NCBI GenBank assembly: GCA_902167985.1
Contig: CABHNZ010000030.1
Location: 1 to 46,646, forward strand
Source: Shinella sp. UYSO24
GTDB taxonomy: Bacteria; Pseudomonadota; Alphaproteobacteria; Rhizobiales; Rhizobiaceae
Length of the DNA stretch: 46,646 nucleotides
Direction: 5' to 3'
In this document: in pieces, positions 8,950-16,869 of the stretch
How positions within the stretch are numbered: the first letter of the stretch is position 1
How the letters are laid out: every line of letters starts with the position of its first letter
Notes under the pieces: generated by a model
What the model was told of the DNA's origin: nothing
Database searches by the model: none
What the model saw: only the letters and a program-made list of their open reading frames with translations
Program-made: the position numbers and the translations under genes

Positions 8950-9209
8950 CTTGGCAACCCGTGTTCATCATAGAGATCATCATGATCTGAGGTGGTGCCC
9001 ACTGGCACGTTAGCGCGCTCCGCGTCCATCGTCGCCCATAGCTCATCCCACAGTTCAGTACCCTTCGGAACGGGCTTCATTTCAGCGATAGGAGTGCCGT
9101 CACGGAAGACGACGATATCATCGCCCCGTTCCACCAATTCGATCAATTCCTCAAATCGCTCGATGGCTTCTGCAGTTTCTACGAGAATTTTCATCTTCGC
9201 CAATCTCAC
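8946..9209 (-). CDS. Phd/YefM-like antitoxin, second of two in the unit
   Basis: The product is 82-87 residues: either a GTG start at 9209, which overlaps the toxin stop as GTGA, or an ATG at 9194. It shows the Phd/YefM pattern: short N-terminal strand and helix, then 'FEELIELVERGDDIVVFRDG' followed by PIAEMKPV, the strand pair that dimerises and binds DNA in this family; the acidic C-terminal tail (DHDDLYDEHGLPR) is the type that wraps a toxin. It ends by overlapping the recombinase start by four bases. It lies downstream of the PIN toxin, whereas the normal antitoxin lies upstream, so the toxin gene sits between two antitoxin-like genes. Confidence 0.75.
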   Translation of the reverse strand: MRLAKMKILVETAEAIERFEELIELVERGDDIVVFRDGTPIAEMKPVPKGTELWDELWATMDAERANVPVGTTSDHDDLYDEHGLPR

Positions 9210-9583
9210 CAGACCCGCTCAGGAATCACTGCATCGAATACGACATCGGTCGAGACGAAAGTGCAATGTTCAAGCCGAGCTTGGGCCGCCAATATGCGAT
9301 CCCACGGGTCGCGATGGTCCCAATCAAACGCAGCAGCCAACTCTGCATGTAAATCGCTGATGGCGAGTGTTTGCAGGCCACTCGCCATCACTGCTGCACG
9401 CAGTTCCTGTGGCTTCAAGTCGAGCTTTTTCAAGCGCATCTTGTTGTCGAGCTCATAGAAGGACACGGCGCTGACGAGGATAATATTGGCTTTGTCTTCG
9501 ATGAGCGATCTGGCTGTTGCCGACAATCGGTCACTGCCGATCGTCCACCAGTAAACCGCATGGCTATCGAGCAGGATTTTCAC
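9206..9583 (-). CDS. PIN-domain toxin (VapC-like ribonuclease)
   Basis: The 125-residue product is a single PIN domain. The acidic residues expected to bind the catalytic metal are visible: D6 in LLDSHAVYWW, E44 in SFYELDNKM, D95 in DPWDR and D113 in STDVVFD. PIN toxins of this group cut RNA (tRNA or rRNA in characterised VapCs) and are held inactive by the partner antitoxin. It belongs to the type II PIN subset paired with Phd/YefM-like antitoxins. It overlaps the antitoxin gene upstream by four bases and the antitoxin-like gene downstream by three to four bases, so translation of all is coupled. Confidence 0.88.
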   Translation of the reverse strand: MKILLDSHAVYWWTIGSDRLSATARSLIEDKANIILVSAVSFYELDNKMRLKKLDLKPQELRAAVMASGLQTLAISDLHAELAAAFDWDHRDPWDRILAAQARLEHCTFVSTDVVFDAVIPERVW

Positions 9584-9873
9584 GTGTGGCTCCCGTCATC
9601 GGGAGAAGACCCACGAAAAACGCCCGTGTCATCATTCCAGTCGCCGGCATCGATCGCGGCCTGATCCTCGTCGTGGTCGTCGAACAGGTCCTCGGGCAGA
9701 TGACGCTGGCGGAGCAGACCGAAGGGCCGTTTGCCGCCCGCATCTGCCGGGCCAATGCGAGCATAGACGTCATTGCCCCGCATGATGATGATCTCCTCAC
9801 CTTGATTGGCGCGTTCCAGCACCTGGGCGAAGTTCTTGCGGGCCTCACTGATCTTGTAGCTGGTTTGCGGCAT
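9580..9873 (-). CDS. Phd/YefM-family antitoxin
   Basis: From the ATG at 9873 the product has 97 residues beginning MPQTSYKISEARKNF, the typical Phd/YefM start (strand, then the 'ARxNF' helix), followed by 'VLERANQGEEIIIMRGNDV', which forms the DNA-binding dimer. The C-terminal half is acidic (DDHDEDQAAIDAGDWNDD) and should neutralise the toxin. An upstream in-frame start at 9939 would add 22 residues that cover the operator, so it is less likely. It is the first gene of the unit and the presumed autorepressor, acting on the inverted repeats just upstream. Confidence 0.85.
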   Translation of the reverse strand: MPQTSYKISEARKNFAQVLERANQGEEIIIMRGNDVYARIGPADAGGKRPFGLLRQRHLPEDLFDDHDEDQAAIDAGDWNDDTGVFRGSSPDDGSHT

Positions 9874-9925
9874 TGTTCTGGGCTCCGAGGGCTGATTGGG
9901 CGCAAGATAGCATGTCGGCCTTTCG

Positions 9926-9944
9926 CGTACAAATGCCATGTACG
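9926..9944. promoter_or_regulatory. toxin-antitoxin operator, inner repeat
   Basis: CGTACA and TGTACG form a perfect 6-base inverted repeat around a 7-base spacer, 53 bases upstream of the antitoxin ATG at 9873. On the minus strand a TTATAC that could serve as -10 box adjoins it. Placement and symmetry are those of autoregulatory sites bound by Phd/YefM antitoxin dimers. Confidence 0.5.
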
Positions 9945-9953
9945 TATAACCCG

Positions 9954-9972
9954 CGATAAGGGATACTTATCG
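9954..9972. promoter_or_regulatory. toxin-antitoxin operator, outer repeat
   Basis: CGATAAG and CTTATCG form a perfect 7-base inverted repeat with a 5-base spacer, ten bases beyond the inner repeat. Two adjacent dyads would allow the cooperative, ratio-dependent repression known for toxin-antitoxin operons. The two repeats differ in sequence, so they might serve different proteins. Confidence 0.45.
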
Positions 9973-10229
9973 ATGGTTATGAACCTAACCAGCAATCATA
10001 CCATGTGAGGAACAGCAATATTGATATAGAGTTCCTTTAAAAGATCGTTTACCATAATATCAATGGCTTACGATTTTTCCGAAATCAACATATCAGCCCT
10101 GATGCGGGTAAGCGGGGCTAATCCGGTGGCAGTGCTCGAAAACAAGTCGATCGCCGGCATCAGCTTGTCTGCTGAAGTGGCGATTGGCATGGTGGCTTTG
10201 ACGATCAACAAGAGAGTGGGGCGGAGCAA

Positions 10230-10576
10230 ATGCGGCAGATCGATATCGACAGCCTTGACGAGGCAACCCTCATCGAACTCACGCGCGCATCGTTGAGCGT
10301 CTGCAGGTTTTGCATCACCAGCGAACCACGTCGGCCCTTCAAGGCATCAGGGTGGGCAGCGGCGTGGAGTTTGAAGGCCCTGGCGGCGTCCTGGTCCGGG
10401 GTGTCGTCATTCGCCGCAATAAGAAGACGGTGACGGTGCATGCCGATGATAACCGTCAATGGAATGTATCGCCGACATTGCTGAAACCCACCGGCGCCCA
10501 CGTGCTCGATACTACCGGTCCTATACAGTCCGAGGACGGTAAGGTCGTGTCCTTCCCAAGGCTAGACCGTCGGTGA
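10230..10576 (+). pseudogene. unknown small protein with SH3/KOW-like C-terminal half, frameshifted
   Basis: Two frames combine into about 115 residues. The start (MRQIDIDSLDEATLIEL) has a GGAG ribosome-binding site four bases before ATG. At 10281-10290 the sequence GCGCGCATCG breaks the frame; one added base gives '...LTRAIVERLQVLHHQR', a continuous helix. The second part reads 'GVEFEGPGGVLVRGVVIRRN' then KKTVTVHADD and RQWNVSP, alternating strands around glycines like the small barrels that bind nucleic acid or protein. No named family is recognised. It lies beside an IS66 transposase on the opposite strand. The frameshift is probably a sequence error. Confidence 0.6.
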
Positions 10577-10581
10577 TGCGC

Positions 10582-12254
10582 TCAGGATCTGGCAACGATC
10601 ATCGTGGCCAATGGGGGAATGGTTGGGTGCGATGTGCCGATTCCCAGCCGATCGCCGAGATAGCGCCAGAACGACAGGCCGAGCTTCTGGCAGGTCTTCG
10701 AAAGGCCCAGCATGCTGTCGCGTGCCAGCCGCCCGTTGCGACTGACCGTCCCTCCGGAAATCTTCCGCTTGATGACAAAGCCACGCAGATCGCGTTCCGA
10801 CGCATTGGTGTGGAGCGGGATCTCGGGCCGCTCCAGAACGCGCAGCAGTTCCGGCTTGCGGCGCCTCAGCCGAAACAGCAACTTGTCGAGATCGCCATAG
10901 CCGGTGCGGATGGAGAAAATCCGATCGAACCGGACCTGAAGACCTTGAGCTGCACGCGGGCCTGGACTTCGCTGGTAGTTTTTCAGCTGCTTGTAAAAGA
11001 GCCAGATCAGCTCGCGCAGGGTTTCGACGTGTTTTACCTGGCGCGGCGTCGCCGGCATCAGCTTGTGCAAAAGCCGTTCGGCGTGGACCCAGCACAGTGC
11101 GTGGGTACCGACGCGAAACTGCCCGGCATCGTCGGAGACGATCACTGCATTGCCGACCAGGCCATGGTGGCGGATGGCACCCCATATGCCGGCCTCGGCG
11201 AAGGGCCGGAGCGTCTCCGTGTCGAAGATGTCGATACCATGTTCGGCGAGGTGCTGGAGAAATGGAACCTGATTGGCAAACCGTTGCGGTTCTTGCCTCT
11301 GCAGCGGCGCCAGAAGAACAGGGTCCACCTGCCGGTCTCGAGAAAAGCGAAGGCGGCATCGTTGAGGACGTAGTCCTGATAGTTGCCGCGCAGCAGCGCC
11401 AGGAAGTTCAGTCGCGACTTCGAGGACGTCGTGCGAAATGCGGTGAAATGCTCACCGCCGATATGCGTCGTATGAAAATTGCGACTGGCGTGACGGGCAC
11501 CGGTGTCGTCGACCGTCACATAGGGCGCCGAGACGAGGCCGGCATGCAGCACGGCGGCATCCTCCGCATGAAAGCCGTCCAGCCGTTCTGTCAGGAACCG
11601 CACCACCTGGCGTTTGGAGATCTCCACACCGACATCGTTGAGCAACGTCGTCATTCGCTGCGTCGTGACCTGGCCATGCGCATGCAGCATCAGACAAAAC
11701 CGCCGCAGATTGGCCCCAAAGCCACCTCGTATCCCCGCAGGCAGCGGCGCGACGATGGTGTCTCCCTCGGGCGTCACCCAGCATTCCCGACGGTAACGAA
11801 CCACCTCGACCCGCAACACCAGATCCCGCACGAAGCAGTCCTTGTAGCCCTTGAAGCGCGATCCCGGCGGTACTCTGACAGGCAGCACCTCTTCACGCGT
11901 TACCCGCTTCGTATCGTTCTTCGGCCCTCGCGGTCTGGGTGCCGGATCCTTGCCGGTGAGCGCCTTGTCACCCGTCGCCTTTTCCATTCCCGACGGTCTG
12001 AAGGGTGGGCGCGGGGCCAGGTTTTTCAGCCGCGCAATCTCGTCGCGCAGAAGCTGGTTGTCGACCTTCAGCCGGGTGTTTTCGAGCCTGAGCTGGTCGT
12101 TCTCCTCCCGAAGCCTCTGGTTCTCAGCCTCGAGCTTCTCAATCCGGGCGTCCGCCCGATCAGCCCGATCCACCAAACCCGTCACAAGCTCGCGCAGCGC
12201 CTTCAGCGACAGCGTGTCGGCATGCTCGGCCATGGGCAGGCGGCGCTTCGTCAT
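10582..12254 (-). pseudogene. IS66-family transposase, frameshifted
   Basis: The N-terminal frame (from 12254) has a leucine-zipper-like coiled coil (about residues 15-80), a Pro/Lys-rich linker, an IS66 zinc-binding/central region and the first catalytic Asp in 'VTVDDTGARH'. The second frame continues with 'LCWVHAERLLHKL', 'IPLHTNASERDLRGFV' (the terminal catalytic Glu region) and 'LGLSFWRYLGDRLG'. At 11335-11342 the minus strand reads CTCGAGACCGG; one extra G gives FLEDRQVDP and joins them. There are no accessory TnpA/TnpB genes upstream; the DUF1612 gene starts 14 bases away in the opposite direction, so this is a lone transposase gene or the element has lost parts. Terminal inverted repeats were not found by eye. 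Confidence 0.9.
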
Positions 12255-12268
12255 GAAAGAAGAATCTC

Positions 12269-13423
12269 ATGATTTGCAGAAAACAGGAATCCCTCCTGCC
12301 ACCAGATTTGCTCCAGTTACTGATGCGGCCGGCTTTTGACGCCGGTATCGCCCTGGCCCGTCTCGACGAGCGCATTGCCCGCTCGCCGGACGGCGGCGGC
12401 TTTCTTGAACGGCAAAATTTTTCCGATGCCTGCGCCTCCCTCTGGATCGACGGCGAATTGGTGCATCTCGAGGATCTCGTCCTCCACGACGCCTTCCGCG
12501 ATACCCGCACCCCAACCCACGAACTCACCATCGCCCGCGACGTGCTGCGCACCCGCCGGCGGATTTCTGGCCAGTCACCCGACTGGGCACTATCCCCAGA
12601 CGGGATCCGGGTTCTGCGACAAACGTCGGACACCGGTGCGGGCGGCGCCGACGCGGCTGGCGTCACCAGGCCTGCGATCACCGTCAATGCGGAAGGGGAG
12701 GGGGAGGACGTCGATGACGCCAAAGATCTGCACGGCGTCAACTTTGCCGCCATCGATGCGACCCTGGCGCGATCGTCGGCCGCGATCGAGGACGCCACAC
12801 GTCCCGGCCGCGCCGGCGGCCGTGCGGCAGCGAGCCGGCCAGAAAAGGATCCGATCATCTACGATCTCGACTGGGACGAGGATGCCCGGCTCGAAGAATG
12901 GCGCGCCGCGCTCCGCCAGGCCGAACACCTGCCGGCAATGTTGAGGGCGATTGTCGCCCTCGATGCCTGGAACGAGCTTTCCGTGCTCCAGCATGCACCG
13001 TGGCTCGGTCGACTGTTCTCCGCCTCGATCCTGCGTCAGGCCGGCATCACCTCCGGCGCACATCTCGCCGCCATCAATCTTGGCCTCAAAACCATTCCCG
13101 TCGATCGGCGCCGTCACCGCGATCGCGAAACGCGACTGCTGGCGATTGCCCACGGCCTGATCGCGGCCGCCGAGATCGGCATGAAAGAACATGATCGGCT
13201 AATGCTGGCGAAAACTATGATGGACCGGAAACTGGAGGGGCGCCGCACCTCGTCAAAACTACCGGAACTGGTTGAACTGGTAATGGCGAAGCCGCTCGTC
13301 TCGGCCGGGATGGTGGCCAAGACGCTGGAGGTGACGCCGCAGGCGGCGCGGCGGATCGTGGCGGAGCTCGGCCTCAGGGAGATGACGGGGAGGGGGAGGT
13401 TTCGGGCGTGGGGGGTGATTTAG
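12269..13423 (+). CDS. DUF1612 / RHE_PE00001-family protein with C-terminal helix-turn-helix
   Basis: The product has 384 residues. The N-terminal DUF1612 region includes 'ALARLDERIARSP' and 'DACASLWIDGELVHLEDLVL' followed by HDAFRDTRTPTHEL; the C-terminal region has a helix-turn-helix ('MVAKTLEVTPQAARRIVAEL'). This family is common on rhizobial plasmids, often near replication or transfer genes; its biochemical role is not established. The first twelve residues diverge from what I expect for the family and begin only 14 bases from the transposase gene, so the IS66 insertion may have replaced the native start. The frame is otherwise intact over its whole length. Confidence 0.88.
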   Translation: MICRKQESLLPPDLLQLLMRPAFDAGIALARLDERIARSPDGGGFLERQNFSDACASLWIDGELVHLEDLVLHDAFRDTRTPTHELTIARDVLRTRRRISGQSPDWALSPDGIRVLRQTSDTGAGGADAAGVTRPAITVNAEGEGEDVDDAKDLHGVNFAAIDATLARSSAAIEDATRPGRAGGRAAASRPEKDPIIYDLDWDEDARLEEWRAALRQAEHLPAMLRAIVALDAWNELSVLQHAPWLGRLFSASILRQAGITSGAHLAAINLGLKTIPVDRRRHRDRETRLLAIAHGLIAAAEIGMKEHDRLMLAKTMMDRKLEGRRTSSKLPELVELVMAKPLVSAGMVAKTLEVTPQAARRIVAELGLREMTGRGRFRAWGVI

Positions 13424-13463
13424 GGTCGCTTATACCATCGCTGTATTGCGGTAGGTTCTTCCC

Positions 13464-13871
13464 TCACTTCTTACGAGTGATTTCAATACGTTTGGAGAAA
13501 AGCCGAATGACCTGTGTCACCGAAACGCTTGTAAGAAGTAGCATGAGTGCGAGGGTGACAACGAACATAGCCTTGACGTCATCGAATGACCATTCGGCGT
13601 GATGGTGCCATATTTCGGCGATGATTGCGATTCCGCGTGGCGCCAGAATGCTCGTTGACGCAATCGTCGCTAAGGCGAGCGGAACAGCTTTGGTCGACAG
13701 CGCGTTCATGATTTGCGTTCTTTGAGGCCCCCGATCGTCTACGTCACTAGCGGGCTTGACGTTGAGCGCTGCTGTCACAGCTGGAAGCCAGAGAGTGTAA
13801 AAAGCCGCGAGGACAGCCAGCACGAGGCTTGCTGCCGAAATCACGTCAGGTAATTGTTCTGACGGGCTCAT
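13464..13871 (-). CDS. small three-helix membrane protein at the end of the ABC-3C operon
   Basis: The 135-residue product has three hydrophobic segments: about residues 11-35 (ISAASLVLAVLAAFYTLW), 64-88 and 103-125 (AMFVVTLALMLLLTSVSV), with a basic tail RIEITRKK that should lie in the cytoplasm. No family is recognised. Its start overlaps the stop of the preceding gene by four bases, and that gene starts three bases after the ABC ATPase stop, so all five genes form one translational chain. Small membrane proteins at the end of defence operons often act as membrane-disrupting effectors or anchors; here that is inference from position only. Confidence 0.72.
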   Translation of the reverse strand: MSPSEQLPDVISAASLVLAVLAAFYTLWLPAVTAALNVKPASDVDDRGPQRTQIMNALSTKAVPLALATIASTSILAPRGIAIIAEIWHHHAEWSFDDVKAMFVVTLALMLLLTSVSVTQVIRLFSKRIEITRKK

Positions 13872-14425
13872 GGATAGAGGCTCTGGAGTTCGATAAAAGC
13901 CCCATTCGCGACTAGATATGTGTCGAACGTTCCTGGCTTGCGGCGAATTGGGCTACGAGGATTGCTTGCCGCAGACAGTTGGGCGTTGAGCATTTCGATC
14001 ACGACTACGTTTGGAAAACGGGCATAGCGTTCGGCTCCGTCCTCTCCTTGGCATGCGGCAATAAATCGTCGCGCCGCACCTTCCATTACGCCTTTGAGTC
14101 GAGCCCGATGTCGAGAGAGCGTGGCGCGCAATAGCGCGCGGCCCTGCGAGATGGTCAGATTGAACAAACGCGCGATCCGCTCGTCCGTTGGAAAATTTGC
14201 AGCTGGCAAAGCGAGAAGCATAGCGACAAGGCGGCGTTCGCGCATGTCCGAAACGTTGATCAGTGCTTGTCCCGCAAACATATCGACATACTCATTCAAT
14301 GCTGCTTTGGCAAAAAGCTGGAGATTCTGGCCGACATCTTCCAGATTGCAGCCGAACGTGTCCGCCATAGCGGCAGCTTCGTCATCAGACAGGTTGATAC
14401 TATAGTTCAGGGGGATTTCAGGCAT
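13868..14425 (-). CDS. unknown 185-residue protein of the ABC-3C operon
   Basis: No family is recognised. The sequence is largely helical; a region at about 78-110 ('DERIARLFNLTISQGRALLR') has the spacing of a helix-turn-helix or winged helix, followed by a basic stretch ATLSRHRARLKG. The C-terminus is strand-rich. It begins three bases after the ABC ATPase stop and overlaps the membrane-protein gene by four bases. The position suggests a regulator of, or an additional component for, the ABC-3C system, possibly bridging to the membrane protein. Alternatives are an independent regulator or a small effector. Confidence 0.7.
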   Translation of the reverse strand: MPEIPLNYSINLSDDEAAAMADTFGCNLEDVGQNLQLFAKAALNEYVDMFAGQALINVSDMRERRLVAMLLALPAANFPTDERIARLFNLTISQGRALLRATLSRHRARLKGVMEGAARRFIAACQGEDGAERYARFPNVVVIEMLNAQLSAASNPRSPIRRKPGTFDTYLVANGAFIELQSLYP

Positions 14426-14428
14426 TGT

Positions 14429-16363
14429 TCATCGCTCAGGCCAGCTATAGGGCACAAGTGCCTCCTCGCCGCGCCATTCCCTGACGATAGCCTCCTCGAA
14501 CCACTCATCAGCGAGGTGGGCGTGATCGAGTACGATCAGCTGGAAGTCAGGTTTTATTTCCTGGCATGCATGCGCCATTAGTTTGAACAGCGACTTTACA
14601 GCGGCGCGGTCCGCATCCTTCTCGATTTGATCCAATCCACCTTCTGATATGTCCGGCGGGTAATAGGCCTGTGTCGGCTGATCGAAAATAAGGAATGCAG
14701 GCACGGGACGGTCCCGCTCACGCAGCCACCAGTGAATGGCTAAGTGACTCAGAACGTGATATCCGACCCAGTTTTCACCACTCCCCATTCGATTGAGCGG
14801 GATCGGTCCATCGACGGTATTGGCCACCACGGTAAGCTTTTTTACGTCTAGGCGCAGCGAGCTACCGCTATGTTCAAGGTCGAGTTGGCCAGAATAGTCC
14901 GTCATCTTCTGGCTGATGAAGCTCATTATCGTCTGCAGGCGCGATTCTATATCGTCACTATTAATGCGTGAGCGAACAGCGGAGATCAGGCTCTTTACTT
15001 GCTCGATGTCTGAAGCGAGTTCAAGATCGTCTCGATCTGGCGTCATGGCTTCAAGAAATTCTGCAAGTCGTCCCAGAAACCGGCCGCGCGAGACGATGAG
15101 GTCCTGACGTGCTTTGGCTGCTTCATCGTCGAGAATAGCGCGCTGAAGCTCTCTTTGAACCAGCCGTAAGCTGTCAGTAGCCTCGCCGATCTTGCCCTCG
15201 AGATCTGCGATGTGCCGTTGAATATGCGGATTGTCACGATAGAGGCCTTCGAGCTGGGTGCCGACTCGTCGCAAAGACTCCCTGACCTGCGTAACGCGAG
15301 GAATAGGCGACTCCAAATGAGAGTCGCAGAAAGGGCATTGTTCCGGCGTTTCGATGTCATTCTTAAACAGCTCGATGCTTTTTAATCGGGACCTCTGTTC
15401 GGTTACCTCACGTGAATAATCGGTCTGGTCGGAGAAGAAGGCTCGTGCGGCGCGAATGTCTTGATTGAGATCTCCTAATCGCTCCTGCAGCGTACTTTGT
15501 TCACCCCGGAGGCGTGCGATAGTCTCGCCAAAATCGGAGGTAAGGTCGGGTTGATCGATGGCGCTTTCGCTCACCCTTGCGAGGAATGCAAATACACTGT
15601 CGTCCACGGGCTGATAGTCTTGGCGGATCAGTCCAACCTTCTTCCCTTCATTGAGGATTCTCGTCAAACGTGACCGGCTGACGTCTACGGCTTGTATATG
15701 CTTGGCTTGCTGTGCTTCGAGGAGCCGCAGCTTCTTCTGCAATTCGTCCAACTCCCCGAAAAGCCGGAAATGGTCCTCATCGACGGCCCCTAAGAAGTAC
15801 GGAAGGGTGTCCTTCATGGCCTGGGGAAGGAACTGCTCATTCATCCGATGGAAGAGCTGGTCTTGGCTGGCGATGGTGTTCTGTTTTTGAAAGCACAGGA
15901 AAAGAGCGTGGCCGATATCAGCTTCCAATGGCGGGCGAGAGCCTGTGCTCGGCCGGTGCTCGTTCTCTTGAATACCTGCGAACCGTGTGACGAACTCCTT
16001 GAGGCTTTCCTCAGTGGTGTTTTTCGAAATCTCATCGAGCGATGGACAAGTTAGGTTCCGGCCCCGCTGGAAGAAAACCCTGGACCCAGTGCTGGCGCCT
16101 GGACCCGGATTGTCGCGAGCGATGAACACTTCATCCTCACCCTTGGCAATGTGCAAGCCGAACCACGAGACTTTCTTCCGGATCGTCCCTTCGGCGACAT
16201 TGTAGCTGCCGCGGCCAAGACAATAGTCGACGATGTCGATGATCGCCGATTTACCGGTCTTCGACTTGCCCGTGATAATGTTCAATCCAGTTTCGCGGAA
16301 AGGAACAATCTGCTGATCGCCGGAGTGGCTGTAAACGACGATTGCCTTAATGATGAAACTCAT
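14429..16363 (-). CDS. ABC-3C system ATPase (DUF3732, SMC/Rad50-like)
   Basis: The 644-residue product is an SMC/Rad50-type ATPase. Walker A is GKSKTGKS at residues 32-39; a long coiled coil (about 190-470) is interrupted by a CPFC half-motif near 345, like the zinc hook of Rad50; the C-terminal lobe has the signature region 'NRMGSGENWVGYHVL' and Walker B FLIFDQPTQ, with HAHLAD as the switch histidine region. DUF3732 proteins are the ATPases of three-component ABC (ABC-3C) conflict systems, in which ATPase, middle component and a nuclease- or other effector-bearing protein are encoded together. Start overlaps the middle-component stop by four bases (ATGA). The frame is intact. Confidence 0.9.
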   Translation of the reverse strand: MSFIIKAIVVYSHSGDQQIVPFRETGLNIITGKSKTGKSAIIDIVDYCLGRGSYNVAEGTIRKKVSWFGLHIAKGEDEVFIARDNPGPGASTGSRVFFQRGRNLTCPSLDEISKNTTEESLKEFVTRFAGIQENEHRPSTGSRPPLEADIGHALFLCFQKQNTIASQDQLFHRMNEQFLPQAMKDTLPYFLGAVDEDHFRLFGELDELQKKLRLLEAQQAKHIQAVDVSRSRLTRILNEGKKVGLIRQDYQPVDDSVFAFLARVSESAIDQPDLTSDFGETIARLRGEQSTLQERLGDLNQDIRAARAFFSDQTDYSREVTEQRSRLKSIELFKNDIETPEQCPFCDSHLESPIPRVTQVRESLRRVGTQLEGLYRDNPHIQRHIADLEGKIGEATDSLRLVQRELQRAILDDEAAKARQDLIVSRGRFLGRLAEFLEAMTPDRDDLELASDIEQVKSLISAVRSRINSDDIESRLQTIMSFISQKMTDYSGQLDLEHSGSSLRLDVKKLTVVANTVDGPIPLNRMGSGENWVGYHVLSHLAIHWWLRERDRPVPAFLIFDQPTQAYYPPDISEGGLDQIEKDADRAAVKSLFKLMAHACQEIKPDFQLIVLDHAHLADEWFEEAIVREWRGEEALVPYSWPER

Positions 16364-16869
16364 GGGCGAACTCCCAGGGCTGCGGCGACTGAGGTTTCAG
16401 ATCCAGATTTTGCAAGCCATCTACCCATGAACTTCGATCTATCTATGATTTCTTTGGTTTCTGCGGTTGTGTCGTCCAAGAATGATTTGGGGAAGGTTGC
16501 TCGACGCTCCCCAGGGCGGAGATTTCCCGTGCCATCGACACTGATCGTCTTTGTCGCGAGTCCGAAAAGGATCGCTTCCTTGATATATGGCGTTAAGTTA
16601 TGTGCTCTCGAGGCAAAGCCGATGAGCAGATCCTCGTTTTCTTGCACCCAAGCATAAAGTGACGTCACCGTGGAATAGGGCAGCCGTTCCCGGCTGCTAC
16701 GGTGGAGAGCAGTCGATAAAGCAAGAATCAGCAAAAAGAGCGAGGCTCCCTCGCGGCCATCTTTGGTCAAGTCGCGCAAAAATTCATGGGACAGCGCGCA
16801 GAGGAATGAAGGACCGAAAAGGTTTGCTTCTTCAGGCGGGCGCCTCATCCATGAGTCAAGCCGCGCCAT
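16360..16869 (-). CDS. ABC-3C system middle component
   Basis: From the ATG at 16869, with GGAG six bases before it, the product has 169 residues. It carries the family start 'MRRPPEEANLFGPSF' near its N-terminus and a helical body ('LFLLILALSTALHR', 'LIGFASRAHNLTPYIKEAIL') characteristic of the 'three component ABC system middle component' group; length is typical (150-190). The middle component is thought to link the SMC-like ATPase with the effector protein. The start overlaps the effector stop by 14 bases; a further ATG at 16848 lies just after that stop and is the alternative. The stop overlaps the ATPase start. Confidence 0.82.
   Translation of the reverse strand: MARLDSWMRRPPEEANLFGPSFLCALSHEFLRDLTKDGREGASLFLLILALSTALHRSSRERLPYSTVTSLYAWVQENEDLLIGFASRAHNLTPYIKEAILFGLATKTISVDGTGNLRPGERRATFPKSFLDDTTAETKEIIDRSKFMGRWLAKSGSETSVAAALGVRP

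Noticed and set aside
10063..10296. 77-codon plus-strand frame just before the 10.2-kb gene
   Set aside because: It overlaps the supported start at 10230 in another frame, and its last third is the shadow of that gene. The first part has no family or clear ribosome-binding site.
11097..12272. 391-codon plus-strand frame opposite the IS66 transposase
   Set aside because: Antisense shadow of a recognised transposase, no family and no ribosome-binding site.
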